DNA of 64,000 nucleotides from Chaenocephalus aceratus (taxonomy: Eukaryota > Chordata > Actinopteri > Perciformes > Channichthyidae). Shown piece after piece: positions 1-43,788 of this stretch (position 1 is its first letter; each line of letters opens with the position of its first letter). The stretch covers positions 3,544,001 through 3,608,000 of the forward strand of contig CM043793.1 in assembly GCA_023974075.1 (NCBI GenBank), in the 5' to 3' direction. Position numbers and translations under genes: made by a program. A model generated the notes under the pieces. The model did not search any database. It saw nothing but the letters and a program-made list of their open reading frames with translations, and was not told where the DNA came from.

Positions 1-29839
<29,839 letters not shown>

Positions 29840-30090
29840 CTACAACACACAACACAATATACACACGAGTGAGAAGAGCTGCTTAAAAGGCTCCAGAACA
29901 GGAAGTTGTTAAACTTATCTCATTCTTGTTCAAACGAAGGGGCAATGGTAATTCTTCAATTTTATGTTGCCTAAAATCTGATAGGGATTGAAGGATCCTT
30001 TGAATAAAGCAGGAAAACAGTATGATCTTCAACTTTGATGTGAAAGATAAGGAGAGATGATAGCCCGTGTGTTGAAGTGTAATTGTATCA

Positions 30091-30128
<38 letters not shown>

Positions 30129-31562
30129 ATATGTACATTTGAAATGTATGTTAATTATTTTGTATTTTGATCCTTTGGCAACATCGTTTTGTTCAACTTG
30201 CCAATAAAGCCCCTTTGAATTTGATATCATACTTAATCTATCTAGAAAAATCCGTGGCAGAAAGGAAGGAAGTTAAACTACCAATTCTGGTGTGTGTACT
30301 GAGTGATAACAGTAATGAAAAGTTTGATATTGGAATATTTTAATATTTAATATTGTTGATTTCTGTCGTCAAAGTAGGCCTACTACTGACAACAACAGCT
30401 CACGATTATGTTATTTCATACATATAATTGTAAAATAATTTCCAAAAACACCTGTTGGCCTTAGTTGATCAAACGTTGCTCAAACAGGACATATTTCTCC
30501 GTCAGACATGTCCACAGTATCATGTGTAATAAAGCAGTGCTTGTTATAACTCGTAACTGATTGCTTCCTTATGCAGTCATTAACGATTTTTCTAAATCAT
30601 CACCAGCCCTTTATTAGAAATGATCGAACTAAATCTCTACTCACATCGGTGTCCTTACACCAGATACACTGACAAACGGGAAACGTTGACTTTAATTAAG
30701 TACAATTCAGTGTAACACCACATCCCCCCCGACCCCCTGCACATGCCTCTGAGCCAGCAGGAGTCATGCACCTGGACTTAACCTACCACAACTAATGCGA
30801 TAATCCTCAGTGACCTCATGCTCATTAACTGAGACTCACTTTCAAAATGGAGCTTTAGTTAATAATAGTTAATAAGAAATCAACTTTAGTTTCTGCTTAT
30901 TAGTTATTATGAATAGACTGTTGATTCATTAAGATTGACTGACAAAGAATGGAGGATAAACATTGCTAATATGCAGTTTGTAACTTGAGAAAAAAGAATT
31001 ATTCCGTTACAATTACTAGTAATCCGTATAAAAGTAGTATCAAATATAAAAGTAGTGTAACATGAATCCGTTTTTGTGACTTTTGGATTACCTTGTTATC
31101 AAATGAAATGCGAATAAATAAAATACAACAATAAGAAGGTTTTTATTTAGGTTAATTGAAAATAAGAAAACCAAGATACTTATCATCAAACATGATTTTA
31201 CGTATGGGAAAAGCTTGCCTTTCACTCAGTATATCTAGTCTACACCAACACTGAAACACATGAGCAAATACTACAGTTTAAAAAAAGCAGAAATAGAATC
31301 TGAGCTGACAGAAAATGCTGCGTTTTAGTACAACTGAAAGATAATACAGTTACCTTTTTTTGTATCGTGATAACATAATCCCGTTATTGTGATCAATTAC
31401 TCCCCAAGCCTGCTCGTATGTCAAGAGAGTCAATGTGTCGTGCCTGTGCTGTGTTCAATGCATCTGCACTGTCTGAGTATTTGCCAATCAGCGTGCTCCA
31501 ACAAGTCATTCAATACTTATTGTGCAAATTAACACTTTGACAGGTGGTTTAAGTATTTAGGG
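29840..31562. other. Intron 1 segment
   Basis: Includes a (TA)n run at about 30095-30125. A LINE-3'-end-like stretch ends near 30222 ('gccaataaagcccctttgaatttga'-type tail, 29935-30222). Otherwise it is AT-rich with no gene. Confidence 0.4.
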
Positions 31563-32508
31563 CAGGGCATGGGCAACTTTGATGGTGGTGGGGGCTACAT
31601 AATGTATGTACTGGCCACCAGGGGGCCGCAGATTCACTTGGAACACACACACACACACAAATTCCATGTATTGTATGTAATTATTAACAAATATACTAAG
31701 TCGGACATCTTCATATAACATTTTACAATCTTTCAGGGAACATCCTCTAATAAGCTCACTAAACAAATCAGTCACAAAATCTTATTTCATTTTTACAAGT
31801 GGCATGCTTGTATTGAACAGGTTATTTAACAGTGGAATAAAACTATTTTAAACTATTGGAAAGCACGGAAAATGTTGTGTGCATTGAGATTAACCATTAA
31901 GATGACATAAACATGAAGCCATGAACACTAACCCAGACATTTAGTTGACTGACTTGAACCTAAGACACTTATTCCACAATAAGGGGAATGTCCACACAGA
32001 CACCTGCCAACCAAATCTGCTGTTCCACAGCGCCGCTCCCCCTCCCTCACGCTGAAATTATGAATGTAAAGTGTAGTAATCATAGATAACACGGCAGGGT
32101 CCGTGACAGTTTGTTTTCATCTGATTTCAAATAAACAAAGTCTTGATTTTTAGAATATTAAACTTGTTTCGCCAAATTCAGATGATAAAAACAACTTTTA
32201 AGCTTAAGGCATAATTACAAGCGGTAACTTAACGTCACAGCAGGCATAACAACAGCCGGTGTTTCTTGTGAGTGTTTCCCCGGGAAACAAACACAATACA
32301 CACAAATGCGTCACAGATTATTTTGCGGTATTTGGCTGCCAAACAAAGTCATGTACGTAGCTCGCGATGTAATTAGGAGTCTAGTGGATGTACTACAAGT
32401 AAAAAAATTAAAATAAATATTTTAATTAATTACGTTATTTCTAAATTAATCTGAGGGGCCACAAAAATAAGAGGTGGGGGCTCCCGGACCGCCATTTGCC
32501 CATCCCTG
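31563..32508. mobile_element. Non-autonomous hAT element
   Basis: Ends CAGGGCATGGGCAACTTTG and inverse ...TTTGCCCATCCCTG are flanked by 8-bp ATTTAGGG (31555-31562 and 32509-32516). No transposase ORF. Confidence 0.88.
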
Positions 32509-32819
32509 ATTTAGGGTATAAAACCAAACCGTGAGATCTTTTGCATAGATCAGGGGTAGTCAAACTTTTTTTGTCCGGATCAATGCCAGTGAAGTCCCCC
32601 CCACCCCCGGTGCGGAGCAACGAAACAGTTCTCTCTCTCTCCCCCCCCCCCCCCCCCAGAGTGTAAAGGTCGAGGGGTAATACTGAATTTGTTTTGACGG
32701 AAATGTTACGATTCCTGTCCGTCACAATGACGGGCAGTGAAAAAAGTTTAGCGCAACCTCTGGCATGGGGCCCCCTTGAGGGGGTTTCCCGACATGTCGT
32801 TGCAGTAGATTAAAGGGTG

Positions 32820-33065
32820 TTCATGTTGTTGTTGCTGTGGACCTTCTTAATCTTTTTTTGTTTTTTTTTAAAAATATATTATTTTTAAATTGTTACGTTT
32901 ATTCTGGTTTGTTTTGTGTTTGTATCTTTTATTTTAAATTAATTAATTGATTTTTATGTTTTGTGAGCGAGCTGTGTGGTTTTATATTTTATGTATCTCT
33001 CTGTACAGCACTTGGTCTGGAGGTTTTTAAAGTGCTTATAAATAAAGTTGGATTGGATTGGATTA
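32820..33065 (+). mobile_element. LINE 3' end with (ATTGG)n tail
   Basis: Ends 'ctgtacagcacttggtctgg ... cttataaataaag' then TTGGA repeats, the usual 3' tail of fish non-LTR retrotransposons. No ORF remains. Confidence 0.55.
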
Positions 33066-34500
33066 ATCTACTTTATTTGGGGGCCCCCTTCTGGTCCAAG
33101 CACTTGCCTGTCGGTAAACGGCGCCCCTGTATACACACATACATTCAATACATACATACAGTATGTTGGCTTGAACTAGTGGGAGAAATGGCACTGTTTG
33201 TCTGTAGCCAATCAGTGGCGTTTTCTCCCGGAGGCCAGGGAAGCCAGGCTTCCCCTGTTTTTTTGGATATAATTTAGATAAATAAATAAAAACACTTTGT
33301 TTTGTTTCGATAATTCTCCTTTGCTGTGTGTTGCTGCCGGCCCGTCTCTCCCTCATTCTCATTGAGTATTTTACAAAGAGTGAAACAAACAGCGCCCCTC
33401 TAGATGTTATGGTGAAACAGTAGATTGCACTCACTGTTGCGAGAGGAGGCCAGCCGAATCTGGCTTCCCTTGGTAAAAAAAATGGAGGGATTGACCAATC
33501 AGATGAGGCCCACGTGATGCCCCTGCCAACCTGTGATTGGTCAGGGCGGCTGGCGATTTGATTGGACACTGCCATCCAATCAAATCACATCAACATCAGT
33601 TTTAATACTGTAACTGTCATCACCGCCATTAGAAATTATCAAGCAAATTAAGTATTATGGAGGGTGGAGATTTGGCGTACTTCATCAAACATAACTTTAC
33701 TAAACTTCAGCTACAGCAGCAACTAAAATTAAATCAGATGACAGGTCAATTGCCCGCACTCGAGCTGTGTGTACACCAGAGGTGGGACCAAGTCATTGTT
33801 TTGCAAGTCTGAGTCAAGTCTCAAGTCTTTGCGCTCAAGTCCGAGTCAAGTCTCAATTCTTTGCGCTCAAGTCCGAGTCAAGTCTCAAGTCAGGATGGGC
33901 AAGTTCAAGTCAAGTCCTAAACTTTGACAAAACGAGTCATAAACAAGTCATTATGTGTTTTTCACCAAATGTAATGACATCGATCAACAGAATAATACTT
34001 AATAATCAAACTGCTCTTTATTAGTCACATTAATAATTTAATAATCAATTTTCTCTCTGCTGGTAAAGTAACGTGTGTTTTTCTATTTTAAGAGGGAACA
34101 ATAAGGTAAGGCTACCGTGACGGTTTGATTCAGAAGGAGTTTAATGTATAAGATCCCTGATGTTGAGGTGACAGAATGTTTATTTCCACTGTGTACAACA
34201 TGGTGTAAGGGACCCACAATCTATCTTTATGCCAGGGATAATGTGCAGCGAGGCGGTCTCTATAAAGACCACCTGAATCTACATCCCTCTGCAGGTGGTA
34301 CTTTAACTATATTTTGATGCTAATACTTTTCTACTTTACTTGTAACATTTTGAATGCAGGACTTTTTATTGTACAGGGTTCCTGCAGGTTTTGCCAACTC
34401 AAATTTAAGACTTTTAACACCTTTTTAAGACCACTTTGAATAGAATGTAAGACCTATTTTCACGGCAATAAAGTATGAAGGAAAATGTATATGAAAGTTA

Positions 34501-34860
34501 GGGCTGTGCAATTAATCATATTTTAATCGCAATTACGATTTTGGCCTGCCACAATTACGAAAACAACATAATCGAAAAAACCGATTATTTTGCTTTGCTA
34601 GGTTGTGACCGTGCACTACAACATGTTTGATCTAATAATTTTTTTAGTAATGTATCATTTATTTAATTAATTTTGTATTGGTTTTTCAGTTGAATTATAC
34701 GTTCAGGGTAATCAACAGTTACAAATATACTGTTCAAATTATTATTTGTTTTTAAAGTTCATAAATGGATGTTTTCAAAGTCAATGAATAATCGTATTTA
34801 ATAATCATGATATTAATTATTGACCAACATAATCTTAATTATTGCCATAATCGAGCAGCC

Positions 34861-34861
<1 letters not shown>
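34501..34861. mobile_element. MITE GGGCTG...CAGCCC (nest level 5)
   Basis: Same family as 13055-13361. TA duplications lie at 34499-34500 and 34862-34863, and a (TG)n run begins immediately after. Confidence 0.82.

Positions 34862-34863
<2 letters not shown>

Positions 34864-34940
<77 letters not shown>
34864..34940 (+). repeat. (TG)n microsatellite
   Basis: About 38 TG units directly at the edge of the MITE. Confidence 0.97.
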
Positions 34941-34941
<1 letters not shown>

Positions 34942-37581
34942 TCTGAGAGAGAGTGACAAGAGCTATATTCAGAGCTCTGCTGCCTTGGCTACACTATTTC
35001 ATCGTTGCTGTTGTATGATTGGTGTTTAGCTACGGTATTTAGCGTCTACAGGCACCTCCGCTTTTAGGGTTGACGTAGACCCAACTTCGCCCGGAGTCCC
35101 CCGGTGTTGTTGCGGGAGCTGCTGCACTAGCTAACGCTACATTAGCTGCTGCTGCTGCACTAGCTAACGCTACATTAGCAAAAACAAACGCTAATTTCTT
35201 TTGCAAAAGGTTGCAGCGGGCTTCAAACACGTTCCTCCACTGATTTCAACAAGCACTAAATTAGATGTTTCCAACCAAATACGGTTGAACTTACACTCCC
35301 CCATATTTATTTGTAAGTAGATTCGAAGATAGGCTACATGAGCTGAAGCTTGGTTGCTAGGTTACTAGCTGGGTGTTCTCCAATAAGGGGCCGGGGGAAA
35401 CAAAGTTAGTGATTACTGGTTCCATGTTGATTTAATTCAATACAAATTGTTGGGGGGAACTGAAAGGCTATTACCGTACTGGTTACTTTGCAGCCCGGAC
35501 ATTTACCCCAAAACACATTTAGACGCTATCGCAACACAGAAGTACCTTTCAAATCCGATAATTTTTAAGACCTTCTAAATCATATTTAAGACCTTTTTAA
35601 GGCCTTAAATTCAGATTATCAAATGTAAGACTTTTTAAGACTTGTTAAGACCCCGCGGGAACCCTGATTGTAACTTTTTTAATTGTCTGAACTTCTCCCA
35701 CCTCTGACAATAAATCCTGAGTGATTACCAAAAAAAAACCTGCTCTGAAGGTTATTTTCATTTTTACAAATCCTGCACTCAGCTTTGCTTTCTCCAATAT
35801 CATTGAAAAGCAGCCAGATGCTGCTTCTTTTTTCGGTTTTTGCTCATTTCTTGACTATTTCCGACGCGCTTGCATTTAAATCCGGCTCCCCGTCGCCCTG
35901 TCGCTCTGTGCAGCTGGCCTATACCACTACACATGCTGTGCCCCCCACCCTTCTTTCACATAATGGTATGATCCTAGTGTGTCCTCGCATACGATTGGCC
36001 GCATGGTGGCCCAGCTAAATAAAGACCCGCCCCTGCCTTCAAGGATTCTCAGCAAGAGTAGGAGCGGCTGAAGATTCTGCTCTCCCCAACGGGAGTCTGC
36101 TCTTCTAACGGCAGCTCGAGATCGGCGTGTTGGAGACCTCTGAATTAAAGTATCAAGTCACCTCAAGTCAGAAGGCTCAAGTCCAAGTCAAGTCCCAAGT
36201 CATTGGTGTTCAAGTCCAAGTCGAGTCGCAAGTGTTTTGTGATGTTGTCAAGTCGAGTCTCAAGTCATCAAATGTGTGACTCGAGTCTGACTCGAGTCCA
36301 AGTCATGTGACTGGAGTCCACACCTCTGGTGTACACAGAGGAAAAAGGGAAAGAATCGAACGTTCAATGAGGACAATTATGTCCGCACGGAGTGGCTAAC
36401 TGGAAGCGCTAAACTTCAGCGTCTATTTTGCTGGCCATGTCTTCTTTTTGACAAGGATTCGTGCTCCCTGAACAATCCTTGGGCAACTTCAGGATTCATC
36501 GACCTTGCCAACCTGTCATGGGCAATTGAGAGGCACGGTAAATCAAAAAATCACATAGATTGTGTGATTGTCTGCATACATTAATAAGTAAAATGCTTAA
36601 ATTAATAAGGAGAGAGTTTCAGCTGGAGAGTGCGTGCGGACCTTTCGGTTAGATAACAGGCGTGTGCAAGTCCTGCATCTGTGTGATACAAATGTGTGTA
36701 AAATGATACCGGGCGCTGTAATCACTCATCTGGTTACGTTATTGACCACCCCCCCGACCCAAAAAATGGGCTTCCCCTACATTTTTCCCCACGCCACGCT
36801 ACTGTAGCCAATGCCTTGAACCTCTGCAAAAATGGCATTAGAAGCATTAGAAAGTCAAGGTAAACTTGCGGTTAACTTGCGGTCTGCAATGCGTGTCACG
36901 CTCGCGCACACAAATAAATATATATGCACGTTCATTCTCACAACGCGTCAGACACAAGAAAATATACATTAAAGGAGACCTATCATGCAAAATGCACTTT
37001 GTGATGTCTTTTATACGTAAATATGTGTCCCCGGTGCGTCGGGGAACTCACGCAGCATCAGAAAATAAAACCCTCTCTCTTTTCCTCCGTACCCAAATCT
37101 TTTAAAAACAGGGGTACATCGAGCGGATACAGATTTGCTGCCAATCTGACGTCAAATCGGCAGTGGACCCACAGAAAATTGCTAGCAAGCCTCGCTAACA
37201 CTCAGAGCTAACCTGTACTGGAGAGCACATGTGTTTAAAAAGCAGTAAATATAAAAAGGAACTCACCTTGTGATAAACCCGCAAGAGAAAAAGCATTTGA
37301 GCTCCATACTGTTTCAGAAATAATCGTTGATGTGATTTAGAACAGGATGGCGTTTTATGACAGCAGAATGTAACTTTATCTCCGGTAGAATTCTGATCAG
37401 GCATTAGCTCCGCCTCCTCCTCTTATTTATTTTTTCAAGCTAAGGACCCAAAATCCGCGTTTCTCTAGCAGGGCTGCAAAAAAAGGGGTTTGAGCAGTAT
37501 GAGGCATGGCTACAATGGGTGAACTGTTTATTTTAAGCAAAAAACTTCACAGACATGTTTTGTATAGGTATGGCCCTACAA

Positions 37582-39004
37582 CAGGGGTGCCCAACCAGTC
37601 GATCGCGAGATGTGTCTAAAAATAGAACAACAATATTCTGTTTTATCGTTAATGTCCTATAACATAATCTTCCTGTGCCAGAATAATGCACTTGAACGCA
37701 TCAAATCTTTGTGATTGGCCGGCGTGACCCCATGTGTCGGGGCGTGGCTGGTGGGCAGTGGGCAGTAGTTCACTGACGTTGTCCGTCAGTCCGTGTCAAC
37801 AGGAGTGACAGCCCGCACACACACAAGACCGCAATTATGGGAGAAGCAAAAAAGCCCCAAATATATCATTTTCACTCCGAGTGGGAGGATGATCATTTTT
37901 GTATCTATTCCAATTCAAAGTCCATCTGTCTCATCTGCAATGCGAGCGTGGCTTTATCGAAGAAGGGTAATTTAGGAGCGGCATTTCAAAACAGTGCACA
38001 AACGCTACGAGACGGAATTCCCTCCTGATTCTGCCCTACGCTCCAAAAGGGGAGGGGCCTGAGAGGACAGCTAAAGGGGAGGGGCCTGAAAGGACAGCTA
38101 AATGCACAGCAGTCCATTTCCACCAGGCCCAACAACAAGAGCAAGGCTGCTCCAGAGCATCTTATCGTGTCAGTCACGTTCTTGCGAAACACATGAAGTC
38201 TTTCAAAGACGGCGAAGTTGTGAAAGAAGCATTCCTGGAGGCTGCCGACGCGCTTTTTGGGGACAGTAAAAATAACAGAAGCATTTCAACAGGTTTTTGA
38301 TATAATAAAAACTCAAGGTAGATACCGTTATTAATCAGCTGTGAGTTTTAGTTTGTTTGAACTTAGTCATTATAATTATTGTACAAAATTGTATAAGAAT
38401 GCAAACTTAAATTGATAGTCTATTATCAATTCAGGTTAAGAAGCTGTTGCTTGCATCCAATTTTAAAGGCATTTATTTTTATACTCGACTAAAATGCAAC
38501 AAAAAAGGGTTTGATTCTATTAATGTTGTCTTTTTTATTGCACTTTGGCAGCAGATTCCTGAGTAGCTTCAGATCTGAGTCGTCTTATTAGTAAGCCTCA
38601 TTTATACTTTTGAAGCAACACTATTTTTATATAATGGCAAAGAAAGGGTTCAGCATCTTTTCTTTGTCCCTGTCTCATATGTGGCAGCACTGTTCAATGT
38701 TTCTTGAACACATTACCCACTGTAGTGACGTGTGAATAAACTCCAACTCTGTATCAACAACACTGTTGTGTAACTTCAGTTAAATACTTGTATGTGTGTA
38801 GATTAGAAAGAGGTAAGATAAAGGATCTGCAGTATTTTATGAAGTATTAATCGTACAAAGGTCAGTTGTATACAAGTAGAAGTGTGTATTTACCTGGCAG
38901 CAGGCTGTCAGTAATGGCTACGCCTCTCTATTTGGACTGGTAGATCTCGGCAGACTGGCAACTTTAAAAGTAGCTCTCGGTTCAAAAAAGGTTGGGCACC
39001 CCTG
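37582..39004 (+). mobile_element. hAT element with truncated transposase
   Basis: Ends CAGGGGTGCCCAACC and inverse ...GGTTGGGCACCCCTG are flanked by 8-bp CCCTACAA (37574-37581 and 39005-39012). It sits within the TTAA element. Confidence 0.93.
37837..38290 (+). pseudogene. hAT transposase remnant, BED-type finger (GTF2IRD2/ZBED-like)
   Basis: Starts MGEAKKPQIYHFHSEWEDD and continues ICLICNASVALSKKGNLG, then in another frame an HFKTVHKRY...EFP segment. Further on comes KHMKSFKDGEVVKEAFLEA. CLIC...H is the BED-like zinc finger found in Charlie-type transposases. The middle is frame-shifted and the catalytic part is deleted. Confidence 0.75.
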
Positions 39005-39248
39005 CCCTACAATATATTTTTCGAATATAGCATAATAGGTCCACTTTAATCAGAATCAGAAATGATTTTCTTTCTTTTTTTTTAATAATTAATTTAAAAA
39101 AAAATTATAATGGGACACAGGGTTCGGTCCGGATTGATTTGCAATTCGGTCCGGATCTGGACCTTGATCTGGGGGTTTGAGAAGCCCTGGCATAGATGGA
39201 TAACTGTTATAGCTTGATTTCTTTGTTGATCATTTTACATTATTTCAA

Positions 39249-39282
39249 TTAAGCCCCCTTGAAGTATTTCAAGGGGGCTTAA
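39249..39282. repeat. Perfect hairpin, 15-bp arms
   Basis: TTAAGCCCCCTTGAA and its exact complement are separated by four bases. It is inside AT-rich DNA and of no known function. Confidence 0.85.
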
Positions 39283-39431
39283 TAAATAAAGCAAATATAT
39301 ATTTTAGAGTATAAACTGTTTGACCCTCAGAGTTAGACAGACAGCTACACATGTGACACCACTAATCCACTCATACTACAATGAATGATGTGTAACAGGC
39401 AAAGACTAAACCAGCCTGACAAGCTTCCACA

Positions 39432-39510
<79 letters not shown>
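39432..39510 (+). repeat. (CA)n microsatellite
   Basis: About 39 units; a shorter CA run follows at about 39643-39678. The rest of 39283-40913 shows no supported gene. Confidence 0.95.
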
Positions 39511-39512
<2 letters not shown>

Positions 39513-39640
39513 CGCATCCATTACTGTTACAGTTTGGAGTTATGCAATACTAGCATGCTGTAGTGTAGTCAGAAGCAAAGAGGGTAAACAACTGTGATAG
39601 CTTCAGGGGGTTGCAGGGTGGAGCTGGGGGAACATACCAT

Positions 39641-39680
<40 letters not shown>

Positions 39681-40913
39681 AGGCTCCAACAGCTGTCTGC
39701 AGACACATACATGAACACAGAGTCTCATTCAAACTTTCCCTCCATGTTGAACACATGTGCATTGTTGTAGGACAAGCACTGGGTTGTGTATGTCAGCATT
39801 AAAGTGAATTGTAGATTTGAATTGAAACTAACACATCACATGTTTTGGGCTTTATTCCACCCAAACTGTTTATGTACAACTCAAAAATAACATAATGATT
39901 TAGCGTGAGCTCTCTGCAGAACGAGTCGGCCTGTAAACTGGGGGGGGGGGGGCATTGTCAATGTCTACACATGTCACTCAACAACATCTACACAACCTAA
40001 ACGCAACACCTCACCAATCTCACTCAGAGAGCTTGCGAGAATGGACCCATTGTTCAACCCCAAAGTACAAATATAAAGTTAGCAAAATAACATATTCCTT
40101 TCAACAAACATATAGGGTGCTTCAATAAAAGTAGCATCCATCCCCCCGACACACTAACATCCCCCTGTACCGTCACCCTCACACACTGTCATCTTTAGCA
40201 TGACCAGCCAAGCAGAAGGTCCAGTGTGTGTGGGATTGTTTGAATACCACTGAAGCATCCATAAACCTCTGTTCTGAGCTGTCCTGAATGATATCCACAC
40301 AGAGAACAGGAGTTGGCTGTGAACTTTTAAATGCACACTGATGTGTGAATATGTGATTCTAATTGATACATCATTTCATTTGTGGGAGAGAAACACAGGG
40401 ACGTTAGCCTCTGAAGACCATTGACACGCCCCTTTAGAGGTGTGCAGTTGAGACCAAATGATGGTAGAGTTTGTAAGAAGGCTGTATTCTACGATCTACT
40501 TGATGTGCCCAGTGTAGCTGCTGGTGCCATCCCATCACAAGATGATCTGCAGTTCATTTTTTGGGATCATCGATGTAGGAAGACACACTTTTTGCGTTTT
40601 GTTCCCGTTTTGCTGGAACAGCTGCAACAGGGACGATAACATCTTTATACTGGCAAATACAAATAACGGCAACGAGGATGGATATGAAACGTTAACCCAA
40701 AGATTGATGTGATTTTAATTGGCACACACACATAACTCTTACACACTGGCCGATTCTAAATTGAACAGCTAACAATAAGGTGCTAGTTTTAAGCTGACCA
40801 CATTGAGATATTCTGGGACATAAATGCAAGCTGTTTTAAAATGTTTCATTTTATATGTGAAGGAGAGTAGCCAAATGTATTTAATAAAAATCCAGCAGAG
40901 GCCACATGTACAC

Positions 40914-41380
<467 letters not shown>

Positions 41381-43757
41381 CCAGTGCTCCCTCAGGCAAG
41401 GAAGAGGAAGAGGACAATACCAAGAATGTACCCATAACCCAGATTGTATAATAACAATTTCTACAGTGGGCAACACGCCCAACACTATCAAGATGTTAGG
41501 TAGAAACCATAAAGCTGGTCAATGTATGGTTAAAGTGCTAAATTATTATGTAACTGACTATGATAGCATATATAATGTGAATTGATTGGTGCAATAATGT
41601 TGCATCTGACCACTTCCGGTTACCTTCGGAGACGATGTTTGTTTGAATGCGTTTGTGTTTAGAAGCCTGAAATAAAGTCTGTGGTTAACACAAGCTGAAG
41701 AGATGATCAACTTTTGTTCTACAACATTAAACAAGCCAGTGAACACTGGTAAATATCTGAAGCTCCTATGTGTGATAAAAAGTGGTTGCTGTCTAGGAGA
41801 CTATAATACAATATAGTCTAACTGCAATATGAAATCCTATGGAAAAAGCCCCATTGCCTTTGTTGAGGGATCCCTTACGATGCTAATTTCAGGTCGGCCT
41901 AAAAAATACGTCATCACTGCACCGCTCTATTCCTTTATATAAAATGTCAACCAGTTTCTGTAAAGGCAGTAACTGATCCTCAAATACTGAAAGTATCACA
42001 TACCATGATTGGCGATGATTGATCACGGATGCAATGGTTAATTTTCCCTTTGGCCCTTTTTGTCATCTGCCCATGTCGGGTGTGCACATAGATTTAAAAA
42101 AGATGGACATACATTTGACAAAACAAGACATTAGTTCTAGTGAAAGAACAGATTGGAGTTTCCAAGACATATAAAGTGATTTAAGGCTCATTAGGCAGAG
42201 GGACATACTCACTCAGACGCAATTCTCAAACAATTCACTGCCTTTGTACAGATTGTAAATCTACACAAACACAACTCAACTCTTCACTAACATGTGACAT
42301 ATAAAGGTTTCACCCTGACTACAGTTAAAGGGGAGGGTATTATCAGGGGTTAAATTGGGCCGGGGCACATAGGACGATGCTCTGACGTCAGCACCCTCGC
42401 TCATTTGTCATTTGTTTAAGCCATATGTTAAACATCTCTCGTTGTTATTATAGACTTTATTTAGGGTCTGTAGGAGCCAAAACGTTGATTTATTATTTTG
42501 ATCATTTATGTAATGTAATGAGTAGAATTGATTGGTGTCATTTGATCGGGATCCGCAGCCACGGCTGGGTCGGAGCGGCTGATTGGTGCTGCGATGGCCT
42601 CAGCTGGTTAAAGGAGTCCTGCTGATTATACTCGGGGTTCTAGTTTGGTTGTGAAGCCACACGGTTTTTTGACCGCTGCATTGCACTGCAGAGAAGATAC
42701 GATTTGTTTATTTAAATGACGAAAACTGTTTCAACATCGTCTGGTAAGATACCTTCATGTGTGTGTTTAAAGAAGAGAACGAACAGTGCTGAAATGGAAA
42801 CAATAACATGGAAATAAATGTACCAAAAACAAACAATATATCTCTGAGTGATGCGTGAGCGCGTCGGCCAGGCGCTAACACCAAAGAACAGAAAAGAGCT
42901 TAAGAAAGGTGGAATGAAGGCTCTTTTATTCGGAACTCAGAACTCATAACAGCGTGTCAAACACTCGCCTTCATTTTACCACGGATTCTACTTCCTGGAC
43001 CGACGTGTTGTGAAACGTGAATGACTGAAGGCAACAATCACTCCTCCTCCAACTTCGTCTGTAACGTGTCACTGCTGTGGAGCATTCAAAGACTGTTGGA
43101 AACGTCTCAACTCGCGCAACTCACGCAGTACAAAACGCAAGGGAAATCAAGGAAAGACGACGAAAGTCCACAAACAATGAAGTAAAATTCAAAAGGAAAC
43201 GTGTTGTCTTGAACAAAAATGGCAGGCTTGGAAAGTGACATTGACTGTGTGTACATGGGAAGGCTCTTTTTAGGGTCGATATGTGTTGACTGATAAGCCA
43301 ACACCCCTGCACTTTCTTCACTTACAGCGCCCATCGTACGGGGCAAATGAACAGTGTAACCGGGGTGAAAAGGGTGTTACATTTACTTAATTATGAATGT
43401 TTTTACATCAAGGCCGAAAATTAGGATGAGCTCTAACAGTCAAAAAAATGTTTTTCCCTCCCAGAGCTGCCCCCGCAGCGCCCCCCAGATCTACCTCCCT
43501 AGGCGACCGTTTATGTTGCCTATGCCAAAAACCGGCCCTGTATGTCTGCATAAAGCTGAGCTATGATCGGTCATAATAACACAGAATTTGGTGATGATTA
43601 AATAGTTTACAGTGAGATTTACTCCCATACTTTTGGCCATACTCACGCTGCCCTACAAATGAATTGAGATTTCCAGACAAATGTTCTTTAGCAAGTGTGC
43701 AGAGCAGTGTTGATTTAAAAAAGCAATTTGAAGGTTGGATATTTGTAAACCTTTTTT

Positions 43758-43788
<31 letters not shown>

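Larger units (their letters stand above)
34374..35666. mobile_element. TIR element CAGGGTTCC (nest level 4)
   Basis: Ends CAGGGTTCCTGCAGG and inverse ...GCGGGAACCCTG have subterminal 'taagacttttt' repeats. ATTGTA lies on both sides (34368-34373 and 35667-35672), a 6-bp match, so the superfamily (probably hAT) is less certain. A short duplication 'gcactagctaacgctacatt' lies at 35123-35175. Confidence 0.75.
33777..36328. mobile_element. hAT element with 'caagtc' repeats (nest level 3)
   Basis: Ends CAGAGGTGGGACCAAGTC and inverse ...CACCTCTG are flanked by 8-bp GTGTACAC (33769-33776 and 36329-36336). Subterminal regions are made of AAGTC / GACTT repeats, typical of non-autonomous hATs. It interrupts the transposase remnant of the level-2 element. 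Confidence 0.9.
33658..36536 (+). pseudogene. hAT transposase N-terminal fragment with TTF-type zinc finger, split by insertion
   Basis: The left part (33658-33776) reads GDLAYFIKHNFTKLQLQQQL. After the inserted hAT, the right part (36337-36536) reads DNYVRTEWLTGSAKLQR, LFCWPCLLF, GFIDLANLSWAIERH. The CWPCLLF and GFIDLANLS blocks are characteristic of the TTF-type finger in ZMYM1-like hAT transposases. The two parts are in different frames and the DDE/hATC core is missing, so this is a decayed, internally deleted copy. Confidence 0.75.
33213..36804 (+). mobile_element. hAT-like element with transposase remnant (nest level 2)
   Basis: Ends CAGTGGCG / ...CGCTACTG are flanked by 8-bp TAGCCAAT (33205-33212 and 36805-36812). 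It contains a split transposase fragment and is itself interrupted by the element at 33777-36328. Confidence 0.82.
36969..39049. mobile_element. MITE with TTAA ends, carrying a nested hAT
   Basis: TTAAAGGAGACCTATCATGC and its inverse (...GCATAATAGGTCCACTTTAA) bound the segment. TTAA at each edge (36969-36972 and 39046-39049) suggests piggyBac-type insertion. Confidence 0.75.
32551..39189. mobile_element. Outer hAT element of a nested stack
   Basis: Ends CAGGGGTAGTCAAAC and inverse ...GTTTGAGAAGCCCTG are flanked by 8-bp GCATAGAT (32543-32550 and 39190-39197). The GGTCCGGATC motif occurs near both ends. Its 6.6 kb consist mostly of later insertions (33213-36804 and 36969-39049). Confidence 0.85.
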
